A stretch of DNA of 60,444 nucleotides from Ruminococcus sp. UBA4240 (lineage in GTDB: Bacteria > Bacillota > Clostridia > Oscillospirales > Ruminococcaceae), in assembly GCA_002395525.1 (NCBI GenBank), contig DGXE01000078.1, forward strand, positions 1 to 60,444, read 5' to 3'. Below the pieces are notes generated by a model. The model saw only the letters and a program-made list of their open reading frames with translations. It had not been told where the DNA came from and ran no database searches. The translations under genes were made by a program, and so were the position numbers. This document shows, one piece after another, positions 26,472 to 34,619 of the stretch (within the stretch, counting starts at the first letter, position 1; each line of letters opens with the position of its first letter).

Positions 26472-27278
26472 GAAGCTGACCTTGCCCAGGTCAAGTATGA
26501 ATACAACACTCAGAAAGAAGATGGAAAGGGACAGGGCAGCATAGTCCTTGCCGCCGGAGACTAAGGTCTTCAGCTTTGTGCGTCCCTCTCCGCCGTTGTA
26601 GCAGCGGCATTCCATGGCAAGAGCCAGCTCCTCCGCACGCCTGAAGGAGGATACGAACAGAGGGATGAGTATAGGCACCAGCGCCTTTGCCCGCTGAGGG
26701 ATGCTGCCGCTGTCAAGCTCCGCTCCCCTTGCCTTCTGCGCCTGCATTATCTTATCCGTCTCCTCGATAAGGGTGGGGATAAAGCGCAGGGCAATGGTCA
26801 TCATCATCGCCAGCTCATGGGCGGGGAACTTTATCTTTGCAAGGGGCTTTAGCATCTGCTCCAGAGCATCCGTAAGGGTTATGGGGGATGTAGTGTATGT
26901 AAGCAGGGATGAGCCGCAGATAAGGGCTATGAGCCTTATTATCATGAACCCGGAGGTATACAGCCCGTTGTCGGTGATGTTCAGCTTCCAGATCTTTATG
27001 ACGGATACGCCGTCGATAAAGAAGATATTGAGTATGGATGTTATGATTATCACAGGGACGATGGGCTTCATGCTCTTTATCATCAGCTTCGCCGAGAGCT
27101 TTGAAGCCATGAATGCGATAGCAAAGAATACAAGGGGCACACACAGGGCTGAATAGTTGCTTGCGGAAAAAAGCATGACTATGAACACCGCTGTTATGAC
27201 TATCTTGAAGCGGGCATCTATCCTGTGTACAACGGAGGTGCCCGGAAAATACTGCCCGATGGTTATATCCTTAAGCAT
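26469..27278 (-). CDS. ecfT: ECF transporter T component
   Basis: A 269-residue membrane protein, the shared energy-coupling component of group II ECF vitamin/metal uptake systems. It shows about five to six hydrophobic helices and the two coupling-helix motifs that contact the ATPases (KARGAELDSG near 178 and the variant CRCYNGG near 215, where ARG is usual). The ATG at 27278 overlaps the ecfA2 stop by 8 bp; upstream in-frame codons lie inside ecfA2. S components that set substrate are not encoded in this window. Confidence 0.93.
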   Translation of the reverse strand: MLKDITIGQYFPGTSVVHRIDARFKIVITAVFIVMLFSASNYSALCVPLVFFAIAFMASKLSAKLMIKSMKPIVPVIIITSILNIFFIDGVSVIKIWKLNITDNGLYTSGFMIIRLIALICGSSLLTYTTSPITLTDALEQMLKPLAKIKFPAHELAMMMTIALRFIPTLIEETDKIMQAQKARGAELDSGSIPQRAKALVPILIPLFVSSFRRAEELALAMECRCYNGGEGRTKLKTLVSGGKDYAALSLSIFFLSVVFILDLGKVSF

Positions 27279-28140
27279 TGACAGCACCGCCCTTCTCTTC
27301 AAGATATTCCTTTATGGTCTTCAGGGCAAAGTCCACGGTGTACACGTCGGTGCGTATGTCAAGCCCCCGCTTTTTAAGCTCTATGAACACCTTTGTTATC
27401 TGGGGCACCGAAAGTCCCACAGCATTTATCTCCTCCGCCCTGGTGAATACTCCAGGGGGATCGTCGTAGCAGAAGACCTTCCCCTTGTTCATTACCAGTA
27501 TCTTCTCGGCAAAGCGTGCCACATCCTCCATGCTGTGGGAGACCAGCAGCACGGTGGAACCTGTCTTGTCGTGATACTCCTTTATCTGGGAGAGTATCAC
27601 CTCACGCCCCTTGGGATCAAGGCCTGCCGTGGGCTCATCCAGTATGAGCACCTTGGGTTCCATTGCCATGACACCCGCGATCGCCACACGCCTTTTCTGC
27701 CCTCCCGAAAGCTCAAAGGGGGATTTGTCCAGCAGGCTGTCATCAAGGCCTACCATGGCTGCGGCAGAGCGCACCCGCCTGTCTACATCCTCCTCGGAGA
27801 GACCCATGTTCCTGGGGCCGAAGGAAATATCCTTATAGACAGTCTCCTCAAATATCTGATACTCCGGGTACTGGAACACAAGCCCCACCTTGAAGCGTAT
27901 CTTTTTCAGATCCACTCCCTTTGCGTGGATATCCTCCCCGTCGATGTACACCTTCCCGGAGGTAGGCTTTATAAGGCCGTTGAGGTGCTGTATAAGAGTG
28001 GATTTTCCTGAGCCCGTGTGCCCGATGATACCCACAAGAGTGCCCTCTTCTATTTCCAGATCCACATGATCCACAGCCGTCTTCTCAAAGGGGGTGCCCT
28101 GAGAATAGGTATATGTGAGATCTTCAAGCTTTATTATCAA
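27271..28140 (-). CDS. ecfA2: ECF transporter ATPase, second subunit
   Basis: A 289-residue ABC ATPase with Walker A GHTGSGKST, Q-loop VFQYPEYQIFEETV, signature LSGGQKRR and Walker B VLILDEPTAGLD, plus the C-terminal extension typical of EcfA. The start is a TTG at 28140, preceded at 6 nt by GGAGG; no ATG is available near the conserved N terminus (IKLEDLTYTY). It overlaps ecfA1 by 17 bp and ecfT by 8 bp. It pairs with EcfA1 to power vitamin uptake. Confidence 0.92.
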   Translation of the reverse strand: MIIKLEDLTYTYSQGTPFEKTAVDHVDLEIEEGTLVGIIGHTGSGKSTLIQHLNGLIKPTSGKVYIDGEDIHAKGVDLKKIRFKVGLVFQYPEYQIFEETVYKDISFGPRNMGLSEEDVDRRVRSAAAMVGLDDSLLDKSPFELSGGQKRRVAIAGVMAMEPKVLILDEPTAGLDPKGREVILSQIKEYHDKTGSTVLLVSHSMEDVARFAEKILVMNKGKVFCYDDPPGVFTRAEEINAVGLSVPQITKVFIELKKRGLDIRTDVYTVDFALKTIKEYLEEKGGAVNA

Positions 28141-29020
28141 GGGATACCTCCAATTTAGTCTTTGTAAGCAGCCTGTACAGGAAATCCGCACACGCTGTTT
28201 CGTTTATCACATGGAGATCGCAGGGCATACCGCTCTGCTCCATGAGATACATGAGCTGTGTTGACTGGGGCACATCAAGCCCCACGCTTTTCAGCATTTC
28301 CACATGGGAGAATACGTTCTGGGGGGTGTCGTCCAGGATGACCTTTCCCTTGTCCATGACCACAACACGGTCTCCCTTTGCTGCCTCGTCCATGTAGTGG
28401 GTGATGAGGACTATGGTGATGCCCTCCTCACGGTTGAGCCTGCGGATGGTCTTTATGACCTCCCGCCGCCCCACCGGGTCAAGCATGGCAGTAGGTTCAT
28501 CCAGCACGATGCAGTCAGGGCGCATGGCTATGATCCCTGCGATCGCCACACGCTGCTTCTGACCGCCTGAAAGCTGAGAGGGTGCGTGCTCACGGTATTC
28601 ATACATATTCACGGCCTTGAGTGCCTCATCCACACGCTGCCGCATCTCCTCCTGGGGAACACCCATATTCTCAAGGGCAAATGCCACATCCTCCTCAACC
28701 ACACTTGCAACGATCTGGTTGTCGGGATTCTGGAACACCATTCCCACATGGCGGCGGATGTCAAAGAGCCTGTCTGCCTCTGATGTGTCATATCCCGCAG
28801 AATAGACCTTGCCGCCGCAGGGCAGGAGCACCGCATTGAAGTGCTTTGCCAGAGTGGATTTGCCGCAGCCGTTGTGACCGAGTATGGCAGTAAAGCTGCC
28901 CTTCTCTATTTTAAGGTCAAGGTCCTCAAACACTGTGACACGGTTCTCTGTGCCGCCGCTTTCCTCATCTATGTCGGAATACCAGAATGTAAGGTCTTCC
29001 GCTTTTATTATCTCTTCCAT
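28124..29020 (-). CDS. ecfA1: ECF transporter ATPase, first subunit
   Basis: A 298-residue ABC ATPase with Walker A GHNGCGKST, Q-loop VFQNPDNQIVASVVEEDVAF (the EcfA1-type form), signature LSGGQKQR and Walker B CIVLDEPTAMLD. It forms the heterodimer with EcfA2 that drives the EcfT/S-component module. The ATG at 29020 has GAGAGTG upstream; an ATG 15 nt earlier has no ribosome site. The gene order ecfA1-ecfA2-ecfT is conserved across Firmicutes. Confidence 0.93.
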   Translation of the reverse strand: MEEIIKAEDLTFWYSDIDEESGGTENRVTVFEDLDLKIEKGSFTAILGHNGCGKSTLAKHFNAVLLPCGGKVYSAGYDTSEADRLFDIRRHVGMVFQNPDNQIVASVVEEDVAFALENMGVPQEEMRQRVDEALKAVNMYEYREHAPSQLSGGQKQRVAIAGIIAMRPDCIVLDEPTAMLDPVGRREVIKTIRRLNREEGITIVLITHYMDEAAKGDRVVVMDKGKVILDDTPQNVFSHVEMLKSVGLDVPQSTQLMYLMEQSGMPCDLHVINETACADFLYRLLTKTKLEVSLDNKA

Positions 29021-29065
29021 AAGAATCACTCTCATAAGACCGGGGGCTGTGATCACCCAGCACCA

Positions 29066-29956
29066 TCAGGCCTGTTCATATATGGCTGTTGAGCCGCAGG
29101 GCAGCACCCCGCCTGTTCTCTTCACGGGAAGGCCTATCTCCTCGGCTGATGCCCTGCCCCCTGACTTTACGGATATGCACTGTTCAAGTATATACTTCAT
29201 CACCGATGCGGAAAGACCTGTGGTATAGCTGTTGAGTATGAAGAACAACGGCTCGTCCGAAAGCAGCTGTGATGTCAGCGCCACCAGGTCGTACACGCAG
29301 TCCTCCAGCTTCCAGACCTCACCCCCGGGGCCTCTGCCGTATGAGGGAGGATCCATGATTATGCCGTCGTATCTGTGTCCCCTGCGTATCTCACGGGAAA
29401 CGAACTTCTCACAGTCATCCACTATCCAGCGCACAGGTCTGTCGGAAAGCCCCGAAGCAGCCGCATTGTCCCGTGCCCACTGCACCATGCCCTTTGAGGC
29501 ATCCACATGGCACACAGCGGCACCCGCCGCCGCACAGGCAAGGGTGGCTCCCCCCGTATAGGCAAAGAGATTGAGCACGTTCGCATCCCTGCCCGATGCT
29601 TTGCGCCCCTTTATGAGGGAATACATATACTCCCAGTTCACAGCCTGCTCCGGGAAAAGCCCCGTGTGCTTGAAGCCTGTGGGACGGATATTGAACACCA
29701 GCCTGTCTGTGCCTATGTCGTAGCTTATCTGCCAGCCCTCGGGGAATTCCCTGTTCCGTGTCCAGGCACCGCCCCCCTTGTCAGAGCGCTCGTATCTTGC
29801 GTGGACATTTTCCCATTCTTTGCCCTTAGGTGTCTTCCAGATGACCTGGGGATCGGGGCGTATAAGCCTTATATCCCCCCAGCTCTCCAGCTTTTCTCCC
29901 CCGGAGCAGTCTATAAGGGTATAATCCTTCCAGCCCTGCGCAACTCTTATACTCAT
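29066..29956 (-). CDS. Class I SAM-dependent RNA methyltransferase (RlmI/RlmK-like)
   Basis: A 296-residue methyltransferase. The SAM-binding motif I is VLNLFAYTGGATLA (about 127-140), the acidic motif is HVDASKG, and the catalytic motif is DPPSYGRG, as in the RlmI/RlmK/YwbD group that methylates 23S rRNA. It lacks the N-terminal PUA domain seen in the paralogue at 58659-59867 and has a shorter beta-rich N terminus. The methylated base cannot be assigned. It lies between glmM and ecfA1 in the long operon with 16 and 45 bp gaps. Confidence 0.85.
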   Translation of the reverse strand: MSIRVAQGWKDYTLIDCSGGEKLESWGDIRLIRPDPQVIWKTPKGKEWENVHARYERSDKGGGAWTRNREFPEGWQISYDIGTDRLVFNIRPTGFKHTGLFPEQAVNWEYMYSLIKGRKASGRDANVLNLFAYTGGATLACAAAGAAVCHVDASKGMVQWARDNAAASGLSDRPVRWIVDDCEKFVSREIRRGHRYDGIIMDPPSYGRGPGGEVWKLEDCVYDLVALTSQLLSDEPLFFILNSYTTGLSASVMKYILEQCISVKSGGRASAEEIGLPVKRTGGVLPCGSTAIYEQA

Positions 29957-29972
29957 AAGGCTCCCTCTGCCG

Positions 29973-31334
29973 TCACACTGCGGCGGTGCATTCCTTGATC
30001 ACATCTGCTATCTCAAGGGCATAGCGGTTGATAAGATCAAACTGCTTGCCCTCTATCATCACACGGATAAGGGGCTCTGTGCCGCTCTCACGGACAAGCA
30101 CACGACCCTCATTGCCCAGTGCCTTTTCCTTTTCCTCTATGATCTGCTCTATGCGCTCGATATTCTTCCACCCCTCCTTGAATTCGGGGGCAATGCGCAC
30201 ATTTACCATCACCTGGGGGAACCTGTCCATGACGGAAGCCAGTTCTTTCAGGCTCTTACCCGTCCGCTTGATGACAGACAGTGCCTGCACGGCAGTAAGC
30301 TGACCGTCCCCTGTAGAGGCATAGTCCTTGAATATGATATGCCCTGACTGCTCTCCGCCCATGTTGTAGTCGCTCTGGAGCATCTGTTCAAGTATATATC
30401 TGTCCCCTACCTTGGTGGTGACGATATTCACATCGTTCTCACGGGCAAAGAACTTGAAGCCTATGTTGGTCATGACCGTGACAACAGCCGTATCCTTCTT
30501 CAGGAGCCCTCTCTCCTTCATATCCTTTGAGAAAAGGGCGATGAGCATATCCCCGTCAACTATGCTGCCGTCCTCATCCACCGCAAGGCAGCGGTCGGCA
30601 TCACCGTCAAAGGCAAAGCCCAGGTCACAGTGATTTTCCTGCACGAACTTCACAAGGCCGTCCATGTGTGTGGAGCCGCAGTTGTCGTTGATGTTGTCCC
30701 CGTCGGGGGCGCAGCTCAGAAGATATACCTTTTCAAGCCCCATAGCACCGAACAGCTTTTCAGCCGTGGCACTTGCAGAGCCGTTTGCGCAGTCTACTGC
30801 AATGCGCAGGGAGCCTATATCGCTCTCGCAGGTGGAAAGCAGGTGCTGTATGTACAGATCCACCGCTTTATCATCATGGGTGTATCTGCCCACGTTCTTC
30901 CCGTTTTTCTGCATGGCGGTGAGCTTCTCCGGGGTGTCAAGCACCAGCGCCTCTATCTCGTCCTGTATATCGTCGGACAGCTTGTATCCGTCCCCGGAAA
31001 AGAGCTTTATGCCGTTGAACTCAACGCTGTTGTGGGAGGCTGAGATCATCACTCCCGCATCCGCATGGAGCGTTCCCACAAGGTATGCCACCGCAGGGGT
31101 AGGCACAACACCTATGGACACCGCATCCGCACCTACGGACAGAAGTCCTGCCGCAAGTGCCGCCTCCATAATGTCCGATGATACTCTCGTATCCTTCCCG
31201 ATTATGACCTTTGCCTTCCTGCCACCTTTGCAGAGCACTGCCGCCGCCGCTCTGCCTATCTGCATGGCAGTCTCACAGGTAAGCTCCGTTACTGCAACTC
31301 CTCTGGCACCGTCTGTGCCGAATAATCTTCCCAT
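29973..31334 (-). CDS. glmM: Phosphoglucosamine mutase
   Basis: A 453-residue enzyme converting glucosamine-6-phosphate to glucosamine-1-phosphate for UDP-GlcNAc, peptidoglycan and teichoic acid synthesis. It has the phosphoserine loop ISASHN with Ser100, the metal loop DGDADR, the sugar-binding GEQSGH and the phosphate-binding RESGTEPLIRVMIE near the C terminus. Length is standard. In Bacillus it usually follows cdaA-ybbR, but those genes are absent here; it is preceded by a GNAT gene and ruvB. Confidence 0.97.
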   Translation of the reverse strand: MGRLFGTDGARGVAVTELTCETAMQIGRAAAAVLCKGGRKAKVIIGKDTRVSSDIMEAALAAGLLSVGADAVSIGVVPTPAVAYLVGTLHADAGVMISASHNSVEFNGIKLFSGDGYKLSDDIQDEIEALVLDTPEKLTAMQKNGKNVGRYTHDDKAVDLYIQHLLSTCESDIGSLRIAVDCANGSASATAEKLFGAMGLEKVYLLSCAPDGDNINDNCGSTHMDGLVKFVQENHCDLGFAFDGDADRCLAVDEDGSIVDGDMLIALFSKDMKERGLLKKDTAVVTVMTNIGFKFFARENDVNIVTTKVGDRYILEQMLQSDYNMGGEQSGHIIFKDYASTGDGQLTAVQALSVIKRTGKSLKELASVMDRFPQVMVNVRIAPEFKEGWKNIERIEQIIEEKEKALGNEGRVLVRESGTEPLIRVMIEGKQFDLINRYALEIADVIKECTAAV

Positions 31335-31357
31335 TTTAGATCTCCTATCCTAAATCT

Positions 31358-31990
31358 TTATTCGTAAAGCATGGCGTACTGTTCATATGTGCCGTCGGGC
31401 ACATGATTTGTGGAAACAAGGTCAAAGCCCAGGTGCTTGTACATGGGGATATTCCCGTCATTGTGAGTTTCAAGGTAGCAGGGCTGCTCCACCATGTCCA
31501 TATACCGCAGGAAGGGGCGTATTATAGCAGAGCCCACTCCCCCGCACTGATACTCCCTGCTCACTGCGAACTGGCATATATACCAGGTCTTTTCAAGGTC
31601 GCACAGCTTCTTCATTATGGATGCGCAGTTCTCCTCATATGCCACGGAGCGCCTCACCGTGTCCGGGCCTATGTGCATGATAGCCCCCGCTATTCCCGCC
31701 CTGAGAAGATGATCCTTGTCGATGTCGCTGCGGGGAGGTGGCTGTACCCACAGAAAGCCGTTGATATTCCTGTCCGGTGCAATGAAAAAGGTCTGGTCAA
31801 AGGCTGCTTTGAACAGCAGCTGCATATACCGCCTGAAATTCTCACGGTTTATGTGCCCTCCCAGCAGATACTTCGAGGAGTTGTCCTCCCACATGGCATC
31901 GGCTGAGACCTCCGCCAGCCGGCTGATGTCGCTCTCATCCGGGATATACATCCCCGCAGATACAAAATAATGCTTTGCCTTTTCGGTCAT
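31358..31990 (-). CDS. GNAT-family N-acetyltransferase
   Basis: A 210-residue acetyltransferase. The acetyl-CoA pyrophosphate-binding motif is the divergent REYQCGGVGSAIIRP (about residues 145-159), and the terminal region LETHNDGNIPMYKHLGF is typical of GNATs. The substrate is unknown. Its start overlaps the ruvB stop (ATGA), so it is translationally coupled to ruvB and followed 23 bp later by glmM. Confidence 0.85.
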   Translation of the reverse strand: MTEKAKHYFVSAGMYIPDESDISRLAEVSADAMWEDNSSKYLLGGHINRENFRRYMQLLFKAAFDQTFFIAPDRNINGFLWVQPPPRSDIDKDHLLRAGIAGAIMHIGPDTVRRSVAYEENCASIMKKLCDLEKTWYICQFAVSREYQCGGVGSAIIRPFLRYMDMVEQPCYLETHNDGNIPMYKHLGFDLVSTNHVPDGTYEQYAMLYE

Positions 31991-33087
31991 TTGTCATCCG
32001 CCTTCTTGTCAAACAGGGTCGTCTGACCGCTGTCGGGCTGTTCGTTTTTCCTGTCGGCAGGATACTTAAAGCCCAGATGTTCATAGGCAAGCCTTGTGGC
32101 ACAGCGGCCACGGGGTGTCCTTGCAATAAAGCCCAACTGCATAAGATAGGGCTCGCATACGTCCTCCAGAGTGACAGCCTCCTCACCTATGGCAGAGGCA
32201 AGGGTCTCAAGCCCCGCAGGGCCTCCGTTATAGCCCTTTATGAGCATTTCAAGCATACGCTTGTCCATCTTGTCAAGCCCTATGCGGTCTATCTCCATGC
32301 GGTCAAGGGCAATGTCTGCAATGTCAGCAGTGATGCGCCCCTCACCTACAACCTCCGCATAGTCACGCACACGTTTCAGAAGGCGGTTGGCAATACGGGG
32401 AGTGCCTCTTGAACGCTTTGCCATCTCCTCCGCTCCGTCCTTGTCACAGGCAATGCCAAGTATTACCGAGGAGCGCAGGATGATGTCCATAAGCTGTTCC
32501 TTGTCGTAAAGCTCCAGACGCTGTATTATGCCGAATCTGTCCCGAAGAGGGGATGTAAGCTGCCCTGCCCGTGTAGTCGCCCCCACAAGAGTGAACCTGT
32601 TCAGATCCACCCGAATAGAGCGGGCGGAAGGACCCTTGCCGATGATTATATCCACCGCAAAGTCCTCCATGGCGGAGTACAGCACCTCCTCTATCTCCCT
32701 TGACATACGGTGTATCTCGTCGATAAAGAGCACATCCCCGGGGGAAAGGTTTGTAAGTATTGCCACAAGATCCCCGGGCTTGCCTATGGCAGGGCCTGAG
32801 GTCACACGGAAATTCACACCCATCTCATGGGCGATTATTGCCGAAAGGGTAGTCTTGCCCAGTCCGGGAGGCCCGTACAGCAGCACATGATCCAGGGATT
32901 CGCCCCTGTTCTTTGCCGCCTGTATGTAGATCCTCAGATTTTCCTTTACATTGTCCTGACCTATGTATTCATCCAGCAGCTTCGGCCGCAGGGAATAGTC
33001 AATCTCATCCTCTGCCCCGAATGCGGCAGGATCCACCATGCGGTGCTCCAGCCCGGTCTCAAACTCTATCTCGCTGCTTTCTATCAT
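31987..33087 (-). CDS. ruvB: Holliday junction branch migration ATPase RuvB
   Basis: A 366-residue AAA+ motor that with RuvA drives Holliday junction migration. It shows Walker A GPPGLGKT, Walker B VLFIDEIHR, sensor 1 GATTRAG, the Arg finger region SPLRDRFG and a C-terminal winged helix. The ATG at 33087 follows GGTGGCGG; an in-frame TTG at 33111 is less likely. The C terminus carries a lysine/aspartate-rich tail of about 20 residues beyond the usual end. Confidence 0.97.
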   Translation of the reverse strand: MIESSEIEFETGLEHRMVDPAAFGAEDEIDYSLRPKLLDEYIGQDNVKENLRIYIQAAKNRGESLDHVLLYGPPGLGKTTLSAIIAHEMGVNFRVTSGPAIGKPGDLVAILTNLSPGDVLFIDEIHRMSREIEEVLYSAMEDFAVDIIIGKGPSARSIRVDLNRFTLVGATTRAGQLTSPLRDRFGIIQRLELYDKEQLMDIILRSSVILGIACDKDGAEEMAKRSRGTPRIANRLLKRVRDYAEVVGEGRITADIADIALDRMEIDRIGLDKMDKRMLEMLIKGYNGGPAGLETLASAIGEEAVTLEDVCEPYLMQLGFIARTPRGRCATRLAYEHLGFKYPADRKNEQPDSGQTTLFDKKADDK

Positions 33088-33114
33088 CTCACCGCCACCT
33101 ATCCCGGTCAACTA

Positions 33115-33714
33115 TCAGAATGATGCAAGGCTTTTGAGAGCCTGTTTTATAAGCTCCTCCACCGAAAGAGCAGGGTCAAGGGGAGCAATGGCCTGCTGCG
33201 CCTCCTCACGGGAATAGCCCAGCACCATAAGAGCCTCCATTGCATCTCCACGGGCACCCTTCACCTCGGTGACGACAGCGCCTCCCGCAGGAGAGGGCAC
33301 GCTCCCTGTCCCCTTTGCCAGCTTGTCCTTGAGCTCCAGCACTATCCTCTGAGCCATTTTGGGGCCTATGCCCTTCACCTTGGTCAGAGCCTTGTGATCC
33401 CCTGTGGCTACCTTCAGGGCAAAGGTATTTGCATCCATGTCCGAAAGTATGGAAAGCGCCGCCTTGGGGCCTACTCCCGTCACATCAAGGAGCATCCGAA
33501 AGCACCCCAGCTCCGTTTTGTCCGCAAAGCCGAACAGCGCCACATCATCCTGTGTTATATGCATATATGTGTAAACAAAGGCGTTTGAATCCGTTGTACC
33601 AAGCTTTGCAAGGGTGTTGTCCGTGGTGCGGCAGGCATAGCCCACACCTGCGCACTCTATCACCGCAAGACCCGGCTCCTTTGCAATTAACTTCCCGTTA
33701 AGACTGTATATCAT
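33115..33714 (-). CDS. ruvA: Holliday junction DNA helicase subunit RuvA
   Basis: A 199-residue tetrameric junction-binding protein: an OB fold (about 1-63), tandem HhH motifs (TGVGPKAAL and KGIGPKMAQRIV) and a C-terminal RuvB-contacting helical domain (about 150-199). It starts after a GGAGG at the 5' edge of DNA belonging to interspersed repeat copy C, 87 bp after the ruvC stop, and is followed 27 bp later by ruvB. Confidence 0.97.
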   Translation of the reverse strand: MIYSLNGKLIAKEPGLAVIECAGVGYACRTTDNTLAKLGTTDSNAFVYTYMHITQDDVALFGFADKTELGCFRMLLDVTGVGPKAALSILSDMDANTFALKVATGDHKALTKVKGIGPKMAQRIVLELKDKLAKGTGSVPSPAGGAVVTEVKGARGDAMEALMVLGYSREEAQQAIAPLDPALSVEELIKQALKSLASF

Positions 33715-33731
33715 ATTTCCTCCAAAACCAA

Positions 33732-33804
33732 CTCAATGTCCGATCCCACTGTACACTCGAACTCCCGCTGCCAAACCCAAAGTCAAGCCGTTCATTCTGC
33801 GTTA
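33732..33804 (-). repeat. Interspersed repeat, copy C (ruvC 3' end)
   Basis: On the - strand this stretch begins at the ruvC stop codon (TAACGCAGAATGAACGG) and continues to GAGTGTACAGTG and GATCGGAC. It aligns in order with copy A (35589-35733) and copy B (36105-36224): shared blocks are GCAGAATGAA, GGCTT-ACTTTG-GTTTG and CGAGTGTACAGTG. It lacks the distal half of copy A. It lies inside the ruvCAB operon, in the same sense as the genes. Confidence 0.7.
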
Positions 33805-34290
33805 ATCATTATACATTTTACGTTGCGAATAGTGTCCGTGGCATATGGCAATGGCAAGAGCATCGGCAGTGTCATCGGGCTTGGGAACGGATGCAAGGTG
33901 CAGTATGGCACGGGTCATCTCCATGACCTGATGCTTTTCCGCCTTGCCGTAGCCCACCACAGCCTGCTTTACCTGCAGCGGGGTGTACTCATGCACGGCA
34001 AGTCCCATATTTGCCGCTGCCAGGAGTATGACCCCCCTTGCCTGAGCCACATCTATGCCCGTTTTCTGGTTGTTGGTGAAGTAGAGCTTTTCCATGCTCA
34101 TCACATCGGGCTTGGAGCTTTCGATTATGCTCTGCATATCCCGGTATATGTCACACAGCCGCAGCTCAAAGGGGGTGCCCGCCTGTGTGGTGATGGCACC
34201 GAATGTCACGGGCTTGAAGGCATATCCGTCGTATTCAAGGACACCATAACCAACTATGGCATATCCCGGGTCGATACCAAGTATCCTCAT
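33802..34290 (-). CDS. ruvC: Crossover junction endodeoxyribonuclease RuvC
   Basis: A 162-residue RNase H-fold resolvase that nicks Holliday junctions. Acidic active-site residues are visible: Asp7 (GIDPGY), Glu67 (SMEKLY) and Asp140/Asp143 (KPDDTADAL). Length is standard. It heads the 16-gene string, with a clear promoter about 95 bp upstream. The final codons (MYND then stop) read into sequence that resembles the start of the downstream repeat. Confidence 0.96.
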   Translation of the reverse strand: MRILGIDPGYAIVGYGVLEYDGYAFKPVTFGAITTQAGTPFELRLCDIYRDMQSIIESSKPDVMSMEKLYFTNNQKTGIDVAQARGVILLAAANMGLAVHEYTPLQVKQAVVGYGKAEKHQVMEMTRAILHLASVPKPDDTADALAIAICHGHYSQRKMYND

Positions 34291-34383
34291 ATACTCTCCC
34301 CTTATGTCTCCTCAGCAGACGGCATCACAAAGCCAATGCCGCTTGTCTGCGCATACCTGCATCATCAATAAACAATCCTATAT

Positions 34384-34412
34384 ATTATACCACACAATTC
34401 CGGATTTGTCAC
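34384..34412 (-). promoter_or_regulatory. Promoter for the ruvC-led operon
   Basis: On - GTGACA (34412-34407) and TATAAT (34389-34384) with a 17 bp spacer. Confidence 0.75.
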
Positions 34413-34536
34413 TACTTTTCACACAATTTTTATTATAGTGTGAACTGATGAATTCTCCTAATTTTTTACACATTACACGTTCAAAATTTGACATTTACGT
34501 CAATTTGCCCCCTTTAAAATCTGTAAATTTGCCCCC

Positions 34537-34556
34537 CTGTTGTAAATTGACAACAG
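34537..34556. promoter_or_regulatory. Perfect palindrome over the -35 box of the CAP gene
   Basis: CTGTTGT and ACAACAG are perfect 7 bp inverted repeats separated by 6 bp, overlapping the -35 hexamer of the CAP gene promoter. A repressor site is plausible but not proven. Confidence 0.5.
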
Positions 34557-34575
34557 GCTTTTTATGTGTTAAAAT
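34547..34575 (+). promoter_or_regulatory. Promoter for the Big_2-CAP protein gene
   Basis: TTGACA at 34547-34552 and TAAAAT at 34570-34575 with a 17 bp spacer, 44 bp before the start codon. Confidence 0.8.
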
Positions 34576-34619
34576 ATAGGAGGTGAAGCAGGATACAGCT
34601 CTTGTCAAGAGGTGATCAT

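Larger units (their letters stand above)
34291..34619. other. Divergent intergenic region between ruvC and the CAP-domain gene
   Basis: These 329 bp contain the ruvC promoter (34384-34412), the CAP gene promoter (34547-34575), two copies of AATTTGCCCCC (about 34502 and 34527) and the palindrome at 34537-34556. I see no ORF or RNA gene. Confidence 0.7.
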
